Positions 24,165 through 32,568 of a DNA stretch of 40,759 bases are shown one piece after another. The stretch covers positions 1-40,759 of the forward strand of contig JAFTCN010000081.1 of the NCBI GenBank assembly GCA_017454675.1. Direction: 5' to 3'. The stretch's first letter is position 1. Every line of letters starts with the position of its first letter. Below the pieces are notes generated by a model, which saw only the letters and a program-made list of their open reading frames with translations, had not been told where the DNA came from and searched no databases. Both the position numbers and the translations under genes were made by a program. This DNA comes from Clostridia bacterium. GTDB taxonomy: Bacteria > Bacillota > Clostridia > Oscillospirales > CAG-272.

Positions 24165-25319
24165 ATGAAACTGCGGATAATAGCGGCTCCCGACAAGTTC
24201 AAGGGGAGCATGACGGCCGACGCCGCGGCCCGGGCGGTCATACGCGGGGCGGAGAAGGCGGCGGGCTGCCGCGGGATAGAGCTGTCCTGCGAGGCCGTGC
24301 ACATCGCCGACGGCAGGGAGGGCACGCTCGAGGCCCTCGTTCCTCCCGAAAAGATAAAGATGTTCACCGTCACGGGCCCCGACGGCTCGGACGTTGAGGC
24401 GCCGATCGGCATCGACGGCTCCCGTGCCGTGATCGAGATGGCGCGTGCCTCCGGCCTGCTGCTCATGAAGAGCACTGCCGGACAGCGGGTGAAGAGGACC
24501 ACGACGTACGGCACAGGCATGCTGATAAAGGCAGCCATCGACGCCGGCGCGTCGGAGATACTGCTGACCGCCGGCGGCAGCGCCACGAACGACGGCGGAT
24601 GCGGAATGCTCGCCGCGCTCGGCACCGTATTTCGCGACAGGCAGGGGCGCCGCTTCGTCCCGGCGGGCGGGAACCTCGGGCGCATCGCCTCGATCGACAT
24701 GTCGGGTACCGACAGCCGCCTGTATCGCGTGAAGTTCACCGTCGCGACCGACGTAAAAAACCCGCTCACCGGTCCCGACGGCGCGACGTACGTCTATTCG
24801 CCCCAGAAGGGGGCGGGTCCGTCGCTGCTGCCGGTGATGGAAGCGGGTATGAAGAATTACGCGAAGATAATAAAGAAGATGACGGGCACTGACGTCTCCG
24901 GAATGCCGGGATGCGGCGCCGGAGGCGGGCTTCCGACCCCGCTCGCAGCCTTTTTCGGCGCAAAGATCATGACAGGGATCGACGCTGTGCTCGAAGCCGC
25001 GGATTTCGACGACCTGCTGCGGTCCGCCGATCTAGTCATCACCGGAGAGGGGAAGCTCGACTCCCAGTCGCTCTTCGGCAAGGCGGTAAGCGGTGTCGCC
25101 GCCGCGGCGGCCCGCCGCGGAGTGCCCGCGGTATGCATCGCCGGCGTGTCGGGCCTTGATGAGGATGGGATCCGGCGCATCGGACTGCGAAAGCTCTATA
25201 CCCTCGCGTCGGAGGCTCCGGACCCCGGATATTCGATGTCTCACGCCGAAGAGCTCACCGAGCTCCTCGCCGCCAGAGCCGTGGAGGAGTTCCTGTCGGA
25301 CAGGGAAGTGGAAGGGTAA
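24165..25319 (+). CDS. glxK: Glycerate kinase (GlxK/GarK family)
   Basis: 384 aa, ATG at 24165 with a weak site upstream; a TTG five codons earlier is in frame. Family motifs: IIAAPDKFKGSMTADAAA at the N-terminus, CEAVHIADGREGTLEAL (~48-64), TTTYGTGMLIKAAIDAG, LLTAGGSATNDGGCGMLAAL (the phosphate-binding loop, ~132-151), and LVITGEGKLDSQSLFGKAV (~287-305). It phosphorylates D-glycerate to 2- or 3-phosphoglycerate, feeding glycolysis. Full length for the family. The link to the upstream potassium operon is only proximity. Confidence 0.93.
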   Translation: MKLRIIAAPDKFKGSMTADAAARAVIRGAEKAAGCRGIELSCEAVHIADGREGTLEALVPPEKIKMFTVTGPDGSDVEAPIGIDGSRAVIEMARASGLLLMKSTAGQRVKRTTTYGTGMLIKAAIDAGASEILLTAGGSATNDGGCGMLAALGTVFRDRQGRRFVPAGGNLGRIASIDMSGTDSRLYRVKFTVATDVKNPLTGPDGATYVYSPQKGAGPSLLPVMEAGMKNYAKIIKKMTGTDVSGMPGCGAGGGLPTPLAAFFGAKIMTGIDAVLEAADFDDLLRSADLVITGEGKLDSQSLFGKAVSGVAAAAARRGVPAVCIAGVSGLDEDGIRRIGLRKLYTLASEAPDPGYSMSHAEELTELLAARAVEEFLSDREVEG

Positions 25320-25321
25320 GC

Positions 25322-27478
25322 TTAATGCCTGCCGCCTCCGCCGAATCCGCCCCCGCCGAATCCGCCGCTCACCGCGGAGCCGTTCTGGACCGTCACGGAG
25401 GACTGCGTCCAGCTCGCGGCATCGGAGCCGCCGGCGGTCAGCCTGTACGAACTGCCCTGTTCTATTTTGTCGGAGCAGATCCAGCAGTTAGAGTACTTTG
25501 AAGGAAGGGTGAAACTCAATACCTCGTCGCTGCCGGACATGAGTTTGTACTCGCCGGCGGCGAATGTTTTTCCGTTCATCGTGACGGTGCATACCGAAGA
25601 TCCTGACGGCAGCTCGCAAATTCCGCCGAAGGCAACGATCGTTCCGCCCGTGACGGTGATCCTGCCGTCGCAGTCGACCGAGCCCGCCATTCCGCCCTGT
25701 GAGCTCCCGCCCTTTACGAGCGTGAATCCGCCGGTGACCGTGATGCTGCCGTTGGAATCGAGTCCGTCGGTGTCGCCGCTGCGCGTGGTGACCTCGAGAT
25801 ATCCTCCGTTCACCGAGATGAGAGGCGAGGATCTGCCGGCCGTGGCGTTGACGCCGTCGTCGTTCGCGTTTATGATCACCGAACCGCCGTTTACCGTGAC
25901 GAGGTTGCCTTCGAGCCCTTCGTAGGACTGCAGGACATTCACCGTCCCGCCGTCGATCTTCAGCTCGCCGTCGGCGTGTATGCCGTCGTCGCCGGTGGTA
26001 AGCGTCAGCGTTCCGCCCGATACGGTCACGTTTCCAAGCGGCGCCGCGCCGTTCTCAAGGGGGACGTCGCTGTTCGCGTGCACGGCGTCGTCGGTCGAGG
26101 ATACGAGCAGACTTCCGCCGCTGATCACGACTTCGTTGTCGGCCTTGACGCCCTTGCACGAGTACTGCGTGCCGGAGCCCTGTCCCGACGTCATGCTGAC
26201 CCAGTCGCCGCTGATTATACCCGACGCCACCGAGCTTATGAGGTAGGCGTTTTTTGTTTCGTTTATGCTCCCGCCGCGTGTCACGGATTCGGGATCGGAA
26301 GTCCCGGGCTCGCCGGTCAGGCGGTAGAAGGCAACGTTCGCGTAGCCTGAGGGCGCTTTGAGCTTCATTCCGTAATAGCGCGTCCGCCCGGACGAGACCA
26401 TGCAGTCGTAGGCTGCCTTCGCCCAGACGCCGCCGTTCGGGTCGTCGTTGTAGTAATACGCGGCGTAGGTGAATCTGTCTGAGTAGTACGCCGTCGGAAC
26501 GATGATATAGAAGTCGGTCCCCGACGAAGCGGCGATCTCGCCGCTGTACTTAGAGTAGCTGCCCGTGAGTACCGACACCGCCGCCGTGCCGCCGATCTCG
26601 ACGTTATATGCGGCGTCGATGCCGTCGCAGGCCGCGTAAATGTTGACGTTCCCGCCGGTGATCGCGACGGTCCCGCGCTGGTTGCCCTTCGACGAGATGT
26701 CGCTGTCCTCGGTCTGTATGCCGTCGCCGCCGGTGGATATGATTATCAGCTCTCCCGACCCGATCTCCACCGAATCCTTGCCCTTGAGGGCGTTGTTCCT
26801 TGCCGTGACCTTGAGCGTCATGTTTTTGACCGAGAGGTCTTTTTTGCTGTGTATCCCGTTGTTGTACGTCCCGGTGACCGAGAGCGAGCCGCTGCCCGAC
26901 AGCTTGAGGTCGCACACCGAATAGACGGCCCCCGCGGGTTCGTCGCCGGAACTCTCCTCCGTCCTCGCCGGGCGGCTGTCGCTGATCTCGTTGTAGGTGC
27001 CCTCGAGCGCCTTTATCTTTGCCTCTCCGCAACTGAGGAAGGCGATCGGGGCGCCGTCGGAGCAGGATATACTGCAGCCGCCGAGATCCAGCTCGACCTC
27101 GTCGTCCTCGCCCGCAGTAACCTCGATGCGGCCGCTGAGGCTCCCGGTCAGAGTATACGTTCCGGCGGCCGTGACGGTCACGACACTACCCGATACCGAA
27201 TAACCGCCGCTGCCTTTTTCCTGTACGATCTTGAAATCCGACGTGATCTCGACTTTGTTGTCTTCGGCGTCGGCGGCCTTTGTCATTTCCGACGGATCGA
27301 CGGCAGTCCCGGGAACGGTACCCGGAACGGATACCGCACCGCTTCCGGTGTCCGCCGTGCCTTTCTTTCCGACGATCCCGCAGGAGCAGAACAGAAGAGC
27401 CGCCGCGATGAACATCGCCGCCGCGGCGAGATACCTGCCGCCCCGTTTCTTTCTGTTATCTTTTTTTCTGAAAATCAT
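25322..27478 (-). CDS. Lipoprotein with carbohydrate-binding right-handed beta-helix (DUF4353/Cthe_2159-like)
   Basis: 718 aa. The ATG at 27478 has only a distant AAAGG. Residues 1-33 form a lipoprotein signal with lipobox LLFCSC. The rest is a repetitive beta-solenoid with recurring runs such as VTISGGTL-type strands and GDDGIHADGELKIDGG, GDGIQTEDSD and DDGVNATAG. This is the pattern of PF14262 proteins, of which Cthe_2159 binds polygalacturonate. A central insert (~325-400) is rich in Tyr (TYAAYYYNDD). The C-terminus is glycine-rich (GGFGGGGFGGGGRH). Surface polysaccharide or pectin binding is inferred. Its stop lies 2 bases from that of glycerate kinase on the other strand, with no terminator between. 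Confidence 0.82.
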   Translation of the reverse strand: MIFRKKDNRKKRGGRYLAAAAMFIAAALLFCSCGIVGKKGTADTGSGAVSVPGTVPGTAVDPSEMTKAADAEDNKVEITSDFKIVQEKGSGGYSVSGSVVTVTAAGTYTLTGSLSGRIEVTAGEDDEVELDLGGCSISCSDGAPIAFLSCGEAKIKALEGTYNEISDSRPARTEESSGDEPAGAVYSVCDLKLSGSGSLSVTGTYNNGIHSKKDLSVKNMTLKVTARNNALKGKDSVEIGSGELIIISTGGDGIQTEDSDISSKGNQRGTVAITGGNVNIYAACDGIDAAYNVEIGGTAAVSVLTGSYSKYSGEIAASSGTDFYIIVPTAYYSDRFTYAAYYYNDDPNGGVWAKAAYDCMVSSGRTRYYGMKLKAPSGYANVAFYRLTGEPGTSDPESVTRGGSINETKNAYLISSVASGIISGDWVSMTSGQGSGTQYSCKGVKADNEVVISGGSLLVSSTDDAVHANSDVPLENGAAPLGNVTVSGGTLTLTTGDDGIHADGELKIDGGTVNVLQSYEGLEGNLVTVNGGSVIINANDDGVNATAGRSSPLISVNGGYLEVTTRSGDTDGLDSNGSITVTGGFTLVKGGSSQGGMAGSVDCDGRITVTGGTIVAFGGICELPSGSSVCTVTMNGKTFAAGEYKLMSGSDEVLSFTLPSKYSNCWICSDKIEQGSSYRLTAGGSDAASWTQSSVTVQNGSAVSGGFGGGGFGGGGRH

Positions 27479-27533
27479 GTCTTTCTACCGTACCTTTCCG
27501 CATCCGGGAGCGTTTTTCCGCTCCGGTGCCACT

Positions 27534-27539
27534 ATTATA
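27534..27539 (-). promoter_or_regulatory. Probable -10 element for the beta-helix lipoprotein
   Basis: TATAAT on the minus strand, 56 bases before the start codon, without a convincing -35. A GGAGCG/CGCTCC stem-loop (27507-27524) lies in the leader. Confidence 0.45.
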
Positions 27540-27571
27540 CCCCGGAAAGATTAAAGAAACATTTAAAAGAG

Positions 27572-27614
27572 CGGCTGAAGGCCGGTTCTCATAAGGATGA
27601 TAACAGAACCGGCC
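27572..27614 (+). repeat. Palindromic repeat, copy 1
   Basis: The sequence CTGAAGGC(C/T)GGTTCT then CATAAGGATG recurs near the tandem surface-protein genes. In this copy GGCCGGTTCT (27580-27589) pairs perfectly with AGAACCGGCC (27605-27614) around a 15-base loop containing CATAAGGATGATAAC. Confidence 0.8.
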
Positions 27615-27669
27615 GATTTGGAGTTAAGACAAAAACCGAACTACCCATAAGAGAACCGCGGGGAAGTCA

Positions 27670-27695
27670 GGTTATCATCAGGATGATCATAGAAC
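27670..27695 (+). repeat. Palindromic repeat, degenerate copy 2
   Basis: This partial copy matches copy 1 over the loop and inner stem: GGTT, TCAT, AGGATGAT and AGAAC occur in the same order and spacing with four substitutions. The outer stem is lost. Confidence 0.55.
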
Positions 27696-27744
27696 ATGGG
27701 ATAGTCCGGACAAGACTGAAATCAGAATAAATTACAGAAAATAG

Positions 27745-27773
27745 TTGACATCTCCTAAAACATTTGATATAAT
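27745..27773 (+). promoter_or_regulatory. Consensus promoter upstream of the leader ORF
   Basis: TTGACA (27745-27750), a 17-base spacer and TATAAT (27768-27773), both exact. Confidence 0.9.
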
Positions 27774-27826
27774 AGCATTGGATATTAAGTATTCCAACAA
27801 AAAAGGGAAAAGGAGGACTCCAAGCG

Positions 27827-27934
27827 ATGAAAAAGCCGGGACAGATCTATAATACCGGTTTTGCGCATATCATGAACGGGAACTCCTTCCCCTGCGGGAG
27901 GTATTATCTCATCTTCATTTCACAGTGCGCATGA
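27827..27934 (+). CDS. Small leader-like ORF, 35 aa
   Basis: The ATG at 27827 lies ten bases after AAAAGGAGG and 54 bases after a consensus -10 box. The product is 35 aa, opening MKKPGQIYNTGF and ending LIFISQCA, with no signal peptide or family I recognise. Its last codons lie within the 5' arm of the terminator-like hairpin at 27926-27972. Strong promoter, strong ribosome site and a stop buried in a terminator together resemble a leader peptide for attenuation of the downstream surface-protein gene. A free-standing microprotein is the alternative. Confidence 0.5.
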   Translation: MKKPGQIYNTGFAHIMNGNSFPCGRYYLIFISQCA

Positions 27935-27972
27935 CCGGAGTTGCCGACGATACGGTCGTGCGCATTTGTTTT
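27926..27972 (+). terminator. Terminator or attenuator hairpin upstream of the surface-protein gene
   Basis: TGCGCATGACCG (27926-27937) pairs with CGGTCGTGCGCA (27953-27964) with one wobble, followed by TTTGTTTT. A second hairpin, AACAAGG/CCTTGTT, follows at 27973-27993. The first contains the leader ORF stop codon. Confidence 0.65.
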
Positions 27973-28037
27973 AACAAGGCAATTAACCTTGTTTCCGCCC
28001 CCTCGGCAATTAAACATGTACCTTGAAAGATGAAAAA

Positions 28038-29447
28038 ATGAAAAATATATACTTGTTTGTTAATATTTTTCTTATGACCGCCATTCTTGCCTCCTGTATT
28101 TTGTTGCCTTCACATGCCGCCGAGAATAGCGGGTTGACCGAGACCGATGCAAAAGAATTGGTACTAAAAGCATTTCAACTCTACTATAAGTATCAGTTCA
28201 GCGACAAAGTGCTCGTAAAAAACCGAACTGATATTTCATCGGAAGCAAGGAGCATCTATTCAGATGACATCGCCGACGATATGTGGATGAAAAGATGCTA
28301 CGGATCAAAGAACATGCCCCTTTACGCAATGCTTTGCTATAATATCGGCCAACTGGAATCCGGATGGCAGAAGACAGAGCCGGGGTATTATAACATTGCA
28401 CTGAACTATTACCGAAATCAGATCGACCGGCTCTACGGGAACGACGGAAAGACTTATACCGACAACGGAGACGGGACAGTCAGCATACTACCGTTCGCCT
28501 CGGATATTATGGATTGGAGAAAGTTTAACGACAAGGATTTCGGAATAAATATACAAAGTCAGTACCAATTCTGGCGTTTTGTTATCTCTAAGGAATACTC
28601 AAGCGATTATTTTTCAGAGAAGATCCGCCCGGCAAGCACGGACGACGTCGAAATAAGATCGCTGTCGGTGACCGGAAACTCTGCAGCCTGTGAAGTCCTT
28701 GTTTATCACGACAACCATCCCGTATGGGCGGACGCCAGATTTGAGCTCACCGTGAACGGGTGGAGGATCAGCGGAGGAGACCTTGTATACGTTCTGTCTG
28801 ACTGGTCTGAGGTCGCTGAAAAAGAGTTCTTTCCACCGGACGTTAAAGAAGGGTTAGGTCCCACTGACGGCTTTGATCACAGCGCCCCTGTATCACGGTC
28901 CAATCACCTCCTGAAGGACCTTCCGTGTGTGCTTATCATACTATGGCATCTTGAAGATGAAAAATATCTGGACAGCAACTGGACGCCCGAAGAATACGCC
29001 GACCGCTATTATCGTAATTTCGGGTCATTCAATTCGAACGCCGGAGCTTTTAAATTTATATCTCAAACCGAGAACAAGGCGGTATATGAAATCGAGTGCG
29101 TAACTTGGACATATGAGTTCGGAACAAACAGCATCGGAGAAAAGGATCAGGTTTTTATCCGGTATCTAAACAACTACGGCACACATACTGCAGAATTCAC
29201 CTATGACCCGGATTATAAATACGTCCCCATGTACGTACCGAGCCGTTCACTCACGGGAGCCTGGCGGCTGACGGGAGGCGAGTGGTATGATATCGTCACC
29301 GGAAAGACCGAGGCACACTTCGCGCCTTACACCGGTGACGACAGGCTGATTACTTTATTCTCCCTGTGTCTCGCATCTTTCGTTTGTACCGCAGTCAGTT
29401 TTTGGATAGCTGTCAATCGAAGAAAAAAGGGACGTTTGAATCCTTAA
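28038..29447 (+). CDS. Cell-wall-anchored surface protein A (tandem paralog)
   Basis: 469 aa from the ATG at 28038, matching the start of its paralog; a TTG five codons earlier is possible. Signal peptide ~1-28 (ends PSHAA). The C-terminus APYTGDD, a hydrophobic helix and RRKKGR form a sortase-type sorting signal of the NPxTG-like class. The extracellular part has no domain I recognise. It includes TETDAKELVLKAFQ near the N-terminus, two Trp-containing segments (NGWRISGGDLVYVLSDW and GAWRLTGGEWYDI), and many Tyr residues. It is paralogous to the product of 29719-31113, with the ends far better conserved than the centre. Probably exported and attached to peptidoglycan. The sortase is not in the window. 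Confidence 0.75.
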   Translation: MKNIYLFVNIFLMTAILASCILLPSHAAENSGLTETDAKELVLKAFQLYYKYQFSDKVLVKNRTDISSEARSIYSDDIADDMWMKRCYGSKNMPLYAMLCYNIGQLESGWQKTEPGYYNIALNYYRNQIDRLYGNDGKTYTDNGDGTVSILPFASDIMDWRKFNDKDFGINIQSQYQFWRFVISKEYSSDYFSEKIRPASTDDVEIRSLSVTGNSAACEVLVYHDNHPVWADARFELTVNGWRISGGDLVYVLSDWSEVAEKEFFPPDVKEGLGPTDGFDHSAPVSRSNHLLKDLPCVLIILWHLEDEKYLDSNWTPEEYADRYYRNFGSFNSNAGAFKFISQTENKAVYEIECVTWTYEFGTNSIGEKDQVFIRYLNNYGTHTAEFTYDPDYKYVPMYVPSRSLTGAWRLTGGEWYDIVTGKTEAHFAPYTGDDRLITLFSLCLASFVCTAVSFWIAVNRRKKGRLNP

Positions 29448-29590
29448 AACCACCCCTGGGTCATGGGTTCGCATACCTCACCTCAGCAGATCGACATCTG
29501 ATTAAGGTTCATCGGAAACAGCTTCTCCGCAGATCAGTGCGATGCAGTCGCAGGCAAAGAGAGCGTCAGTGGAGAAAACCAAGTAAAAAA

Positions 29591-29627
29591 CGGAAAGGAC
29601 GGGCATTTTGACTGTCCGTCCTCTCCG
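29591..29627 (+). terminator. Hairpin downstream of surface-protein gene A
   Basis: CGGAAAGGACGG (29591-29602) pairs with CCGTCCTCTCCG (29616-29627), with one mismatch. There is an A-run before it and no T-run after it, so termination is uncertain. The rest of the 29448-29718 spacer holds this hairpin, two repeat copies and no gene I can support. Confidence 0.4.
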
Positions 29628-29645
29628 TGCACTGTTAAACTAAAA

Positions 29646-29674
29646 CATCCTTATGAGAACCAGCCTTCAGGCCG
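29646..29674 (-). repeat. Palindromic repeat, inverted copy 3
   Basis: Read on the minus strand it matches copy 1 over CTGAAGGCTGGTTCT and CATAAGGATG with one mismatch in 25 bases. It lies head-to-head with, and slightly overlaps, the copy at 29664-29704, so the pair can fold into a larger structure (TCCTTATGA with TCATAAGGA). Confidence 0.75.
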
Positions 29675-29704
29675 ATTTTCATAAGGACGATAACAGAATC
29701 AGCC
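29664..29704 (+). repeat. Palindromic repeat, copy 4
   Basis: GGCCGATTTT (29670-29679) pairs with AGAATCAGCC (29695-29704), with one mismatch and one wobble, around the loop CATAAGGACGATAAC, which differs from copy 1 at one base. It lies 14 bases before the second surface-protein start. Confidence 0.75.
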
Positions 29705-29718
29705 GATCGGGAGAAAAA

Positions 29719-31113
29719 ATGAAAAAGATATACTTGTTTGTTAATATTATTCTTATGACCGCCATTCTTGCTTCCGGTATTTTGTTGCCTTCACATGCCG
29801 CCGGGAATAGCGGGTTGACCGAGACCGATGCAAAAGAATTGGTACTAAAAGCATTTCAATTCTACTATAAGTATCAATTCAGCGAAGTTGAGATTACCAT
29901 CGCAAGAGAAGACATTTCCCGGGAAGCAAGGCAGATATATGTCGAAGAAATTGCTGACGACATGTGGATGAAACGGTGCTATGGATCGAAGGAAAGGCGG
30001 TTATATAATGAATTGAGCAGTTCTCTGAAATATATACAAAACGGTGTCACAGAAGTTGCTCCGGAATACTACGAAATTGCAGTAAATTATTATAAAAATC
30101 AGTTGGATCAACTTTTTGGGAATGGCGGGCTAACGTTTACAGACAATGCCGATGGCACGGTAACGATCTTGCCGTTTGCGAAATCAATCATGGATTGGAG
30201 ACAGTTTCACCAAAAAGAGCACGGGATCCTTGCCTCAAACTCCTTCGGTTTCTGGGATTTTGTTGTTTCCACAGAATACTCAAGCGATTTTTACTCGGAA
30301 AAAATCAGGCCACATACGGTTACCGATATCATAACCCGCAATTTTACATCGGACTTGCAATATGCGTCTGCACAGGTGATGATTTATCAAGTTAACCGCT
30401 ATTACGAACCGGTTTGGGTACCAGTCAATTTTAGCAACACTTCGTATGGATGGAGAATCAGCGGTGGAGATTTGGCGCTTGTTCTTAGTGACTGGTCTTC
30501 TGTATCCAATAATGACTTTCAATCAGATGTTACCACACCTAACTCAATTCTGTATTATGGTCAACAGAGCGAAGGAATAATGCCGGTCTCAGTTTCAAAT
30601 CACCTGATGAGGTATGTTGCTTGCAGAATTTGCCAGCATGCTGCCGGAACCGGTCAACCCGATGCAGTTTACACAGGAGCATATCAGAGAAACGCTGTTA
30701 CAGGTGAATTCAAATTACTGTACCAGGACAAAAACAAAGCAGTGTATTTGATCGAATGCATTCCCGTTATAAAAAGCGATTTCGCTGTCCGAAACAGAAT
30801 CGGAGAAGAACATGGATCTCTCGTAATATTAGGAGAATCGAAAGGTTTGATGACAGCTGAATTCACCTATGATCCCGATTATACTTACATAATTCCACAC
30901 TCTCTCTCGGAGACGGTCACTGGCGCATGGAGGCTGACAGGGGGTGACTGGTATGATATCGCCACCGGGAAGTTCGATACAGACAATGCGCCGAACACCG
31001 GTGACGACAGTCTGATTACTTTATTCTCCCTGTGTATCGCATCTTTCGTTTGCGCCGCAGTCAGTCTTTGGATAGCTGTCAATCGAAGAAAAAAGGGACG
31101 TTTGAATCCTTAA
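29719..31113 (+). CDS. Cell-wall-anchored surface protein B (tandem paralog)
   Basis: 464 aa, ATG at 29719 with GGGAG five bases upstream. Signal peptide ~1-28. Sorting signal APNTGDD, hydrophobic segment, then RRKKGR. The first ~55 codons and last ~35 codons are nearly identical in DNA to the paralog at 28038-29447, while the centre is much diverged and AT-richer. Shared landmarks include MWMKRCYGSK, SIMDWR, SEKIRP and GWRISGGD. No consensus promoter lies directly upstream, so it may be read through from gene A or controlled at the repeat hairpins. Function unknown. Confidence 0.75.
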   Translation: MKKIYLFVNIILMTAILASGILLPSHAAGNSGLTETDAKELVLKAFQFYYKYQFSEVEITIAREDISREARQIYVEEIADDMWMKRCYGSKERRLYNELSSSLKYIQNGVTEVAPEYYEIAVNYYKNQLDQLFGNGGLTFTDNADGTVTILPFAKSIMDWRQFHQKEHGILASNSFGFWDFVVSTEYSSDFYSEKIRPHTVTDIITRNFTSDLQYASAQVMIYQVNRYYEPVWVPVNFSNTSYGWRISGGDLALVLSDWSSVSNNDFQSDVTTPNSILYYGQQSEGIMPVSVSNHLMRYVACRICQHAAGTGQPDAVYTGAYQRNAVTGEFKLLYQDKNKAVYLIECIPVIKSDFAVRNRIGEEHGSLVILGESKGLMTAEFTYDPDYTYIIPHSLSETVTGAWRLTGGDWYDIATGKFDTDNAPNTGDDSLITLFSLCIASFVCAAVSLWIAVNRRKKGRLNP

Positions 31114-31210
31114 AAACAACCCTGGGTCATGGGTTAGAATTCAAACATGCGATAATCAGTCCGTTTATTGCAAGTTCCGCATGATTTTTCTCTGAAGTCC
31201 AGTTAAACCT

Positions 31211-31246
31211 CCGCCCCCCGTCCGGGTCTTTCCGGGCGGGGGGCGG
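31211..31246. terminator. GC-rich terminator between converging genes
   Basis: CCGCCCCCCG (31211-31220) pairs with CGGGGGGCGG (31237-31246), with an inner TCCGG-containing loop. T-tracts are weak on both strands. It separates the surface-protein genes from the PqqD cassette. The rest of 31114-31272 shows nothing I can support. Confidence 0.7.
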
Positions 31247-31272
31247 ATTCATTAAGAGCGGTTTTCGTGCGC

Positions 31273-32475
31273 TCAGTCTTCTTTTTTACCGGCGCTCATT
31301 GCCGAGCGGAATATAAGGCTGACCTTTCCCGGCTTTTTGACGAGTGCTCTCACCCACCTTGCGATCCAGCAGAACGGCAGCAGCACGGGCGCTTTTTTCA
31401 GCACCGGGTAGAGTGAGCACATCGAACGGTAGGGGAGGAAGGCCTTCCTTATGAAGAAGCCGAGCTTTCCGCGCTTCGCGACCTCGTTCCCGACGCCGTG
31501 GGCGAGTGTGCCGTAGGTTCCCGAGTCGATGACGTATTCGAGCATGTCGTTTTCTTCGGGAGGAAGACCGCTGACAGCGCCGGATGTTCCGTCGGTCCCG
31601 GCACTGCCGGCGACGGCGGTAGCGAAGGGGCCGTCTTCGCCGAAGAGGTCGAGCGCGAGGCGTCGCGCGGTCATCTCGAAGTCCGCGATGCCCAGCTTTT
31701 CAAGTTCGGCGGCGATGTAGCCTTCGTCGAGCCCGGGGTGCTTCTTCAGGAAGACGTATGTGTCGAGCAGCGACCGGAGGCCGGTCCCGCTGTGCGAGAA
31801 ATGCTTGTATGCGTGAGCGGTGATATAGACATAGAAATCCTCGTCGGTGAACCGGTATTCGCATGCAGTTCCCTCGCGCAGGCGGAGCCTCGACCACACG
31901 CCGGCATAGTATCCTGTGATGACGGGGCCTGCGGTCTCGCTGACGAGCTCGCGGTGCATCTCGAAGTTGTATACCGGGTCTTTGTGGTATATGTCGTGCG
32001 CCGACGCGTCGAACTGCTCGGTCGAATAGCCCAGCGACTCCATGATTCGTCGCACGTCGGCGGCGCGGCCGGCGTCGATCAGGACGTCGTTGTCCGCCAT
32101 CTGGCGCATGCCGTAGGAGGGGTAGTCGAGCTGGAGCACCGAGCCCTTAAGCGGCATGTGAGCGATGCCCTCTGCCTCGAAACGCGCGAAGATCTCGGCG
32201 CGCGCGCTGTCGAGCAGCACGTTCTTGCGGATCGCCTTTGCCTCCGCCTCGGCGAAAGCCGCGTCCTTTATCCCGGCAGACGCGAGCGCCGCCGCGACGG
32301 CCGACGTTATCATGTGTCTCTCGGCTGCCCTGAAGAGAAGTCCCGACTCTGTCAGAGAACCGATCTCCGGTGTCATCTCCGGTGCCGGATTTCTGCCTCC
32401 TACGGCGCAGCCGGCGAGATACGCGGCGCAGAGACAGGCTTTTCTGTATTCTTCTTTTGTCGTTCCGGTCGGCAT
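31273..32475 (-). CDS. Nucleotidyltransferase family protein (PF14907-like)
   Basis: 400 aa from the ATG at 32475 (AAAGGA eleven bases upstream); a GTG at 32565 would add 30 residues. The family signature is MPLKGSVLQLDYPSYGMRQM followed by DNDVLID (~106-132), the LKG and metal-binding DxD region of NTP_transf_5. A long helical region follows, with RSLLDTYVFLKKHP near 235-248 and a basic, hydrophobic C-terminus (~360-400). Members of this family occur in lasso-peptide clusters such as paeninodin, where they are tailoring enzymes. Last gene of the minus-strand cassette. Confidence 0.85.
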   Translation of the reverse strand: MPTGTTKEEYRKACLCAAYLAGCAVGGRNPAPEMTPEIGSLTESGLLFRAAERHMITSAVAAALASAGIKDAAFAEAEAKAIRKNVLLDSARAEIFARFEAEGIAHMPLKGSVLQLDYPSYGMRQMADNDVLIDAGRAADVRRIMESLGYSTEQFDASAHDIYHKDPVYNFEMHRELVSETAGPVITGYYAGVWSRLRLREGTACEYRFTDEDFYVYITAHAYKHFSHSGTGLRSLLDTYVFLKKHPGLDEGYIAAELEKLGIADFEMTARRLALDLFGEDGPFATAVAGSAGTDGTSGAVSGLPPEENDMLEYVIDSGTYGTLAHGVGNEVAKRGKLGFFIRKAFLPYRSMCSLYPVLKKAPVLLPFCWIARWVRALVKKPGKVSLIFRSAMSAGKKED

Positions 32476-32568
32476 CTGCGTAATGATCCTTTGCAAAAAG
32501 TATCGTTTTCCGGTGTCTGAGGACGGCACGTTCCGCGGCGCGGCTGCGCCCGCGGGAGTGCCCACGCC

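Noticed and set aside
28001..28014. CTCGGCAATTAAA resembling the IS630 left inverted repeat
   Set aside because: Short match without a partner repeat, TA flanks or transposase remnant nearby; chance in an AT-rich spacer is likely.
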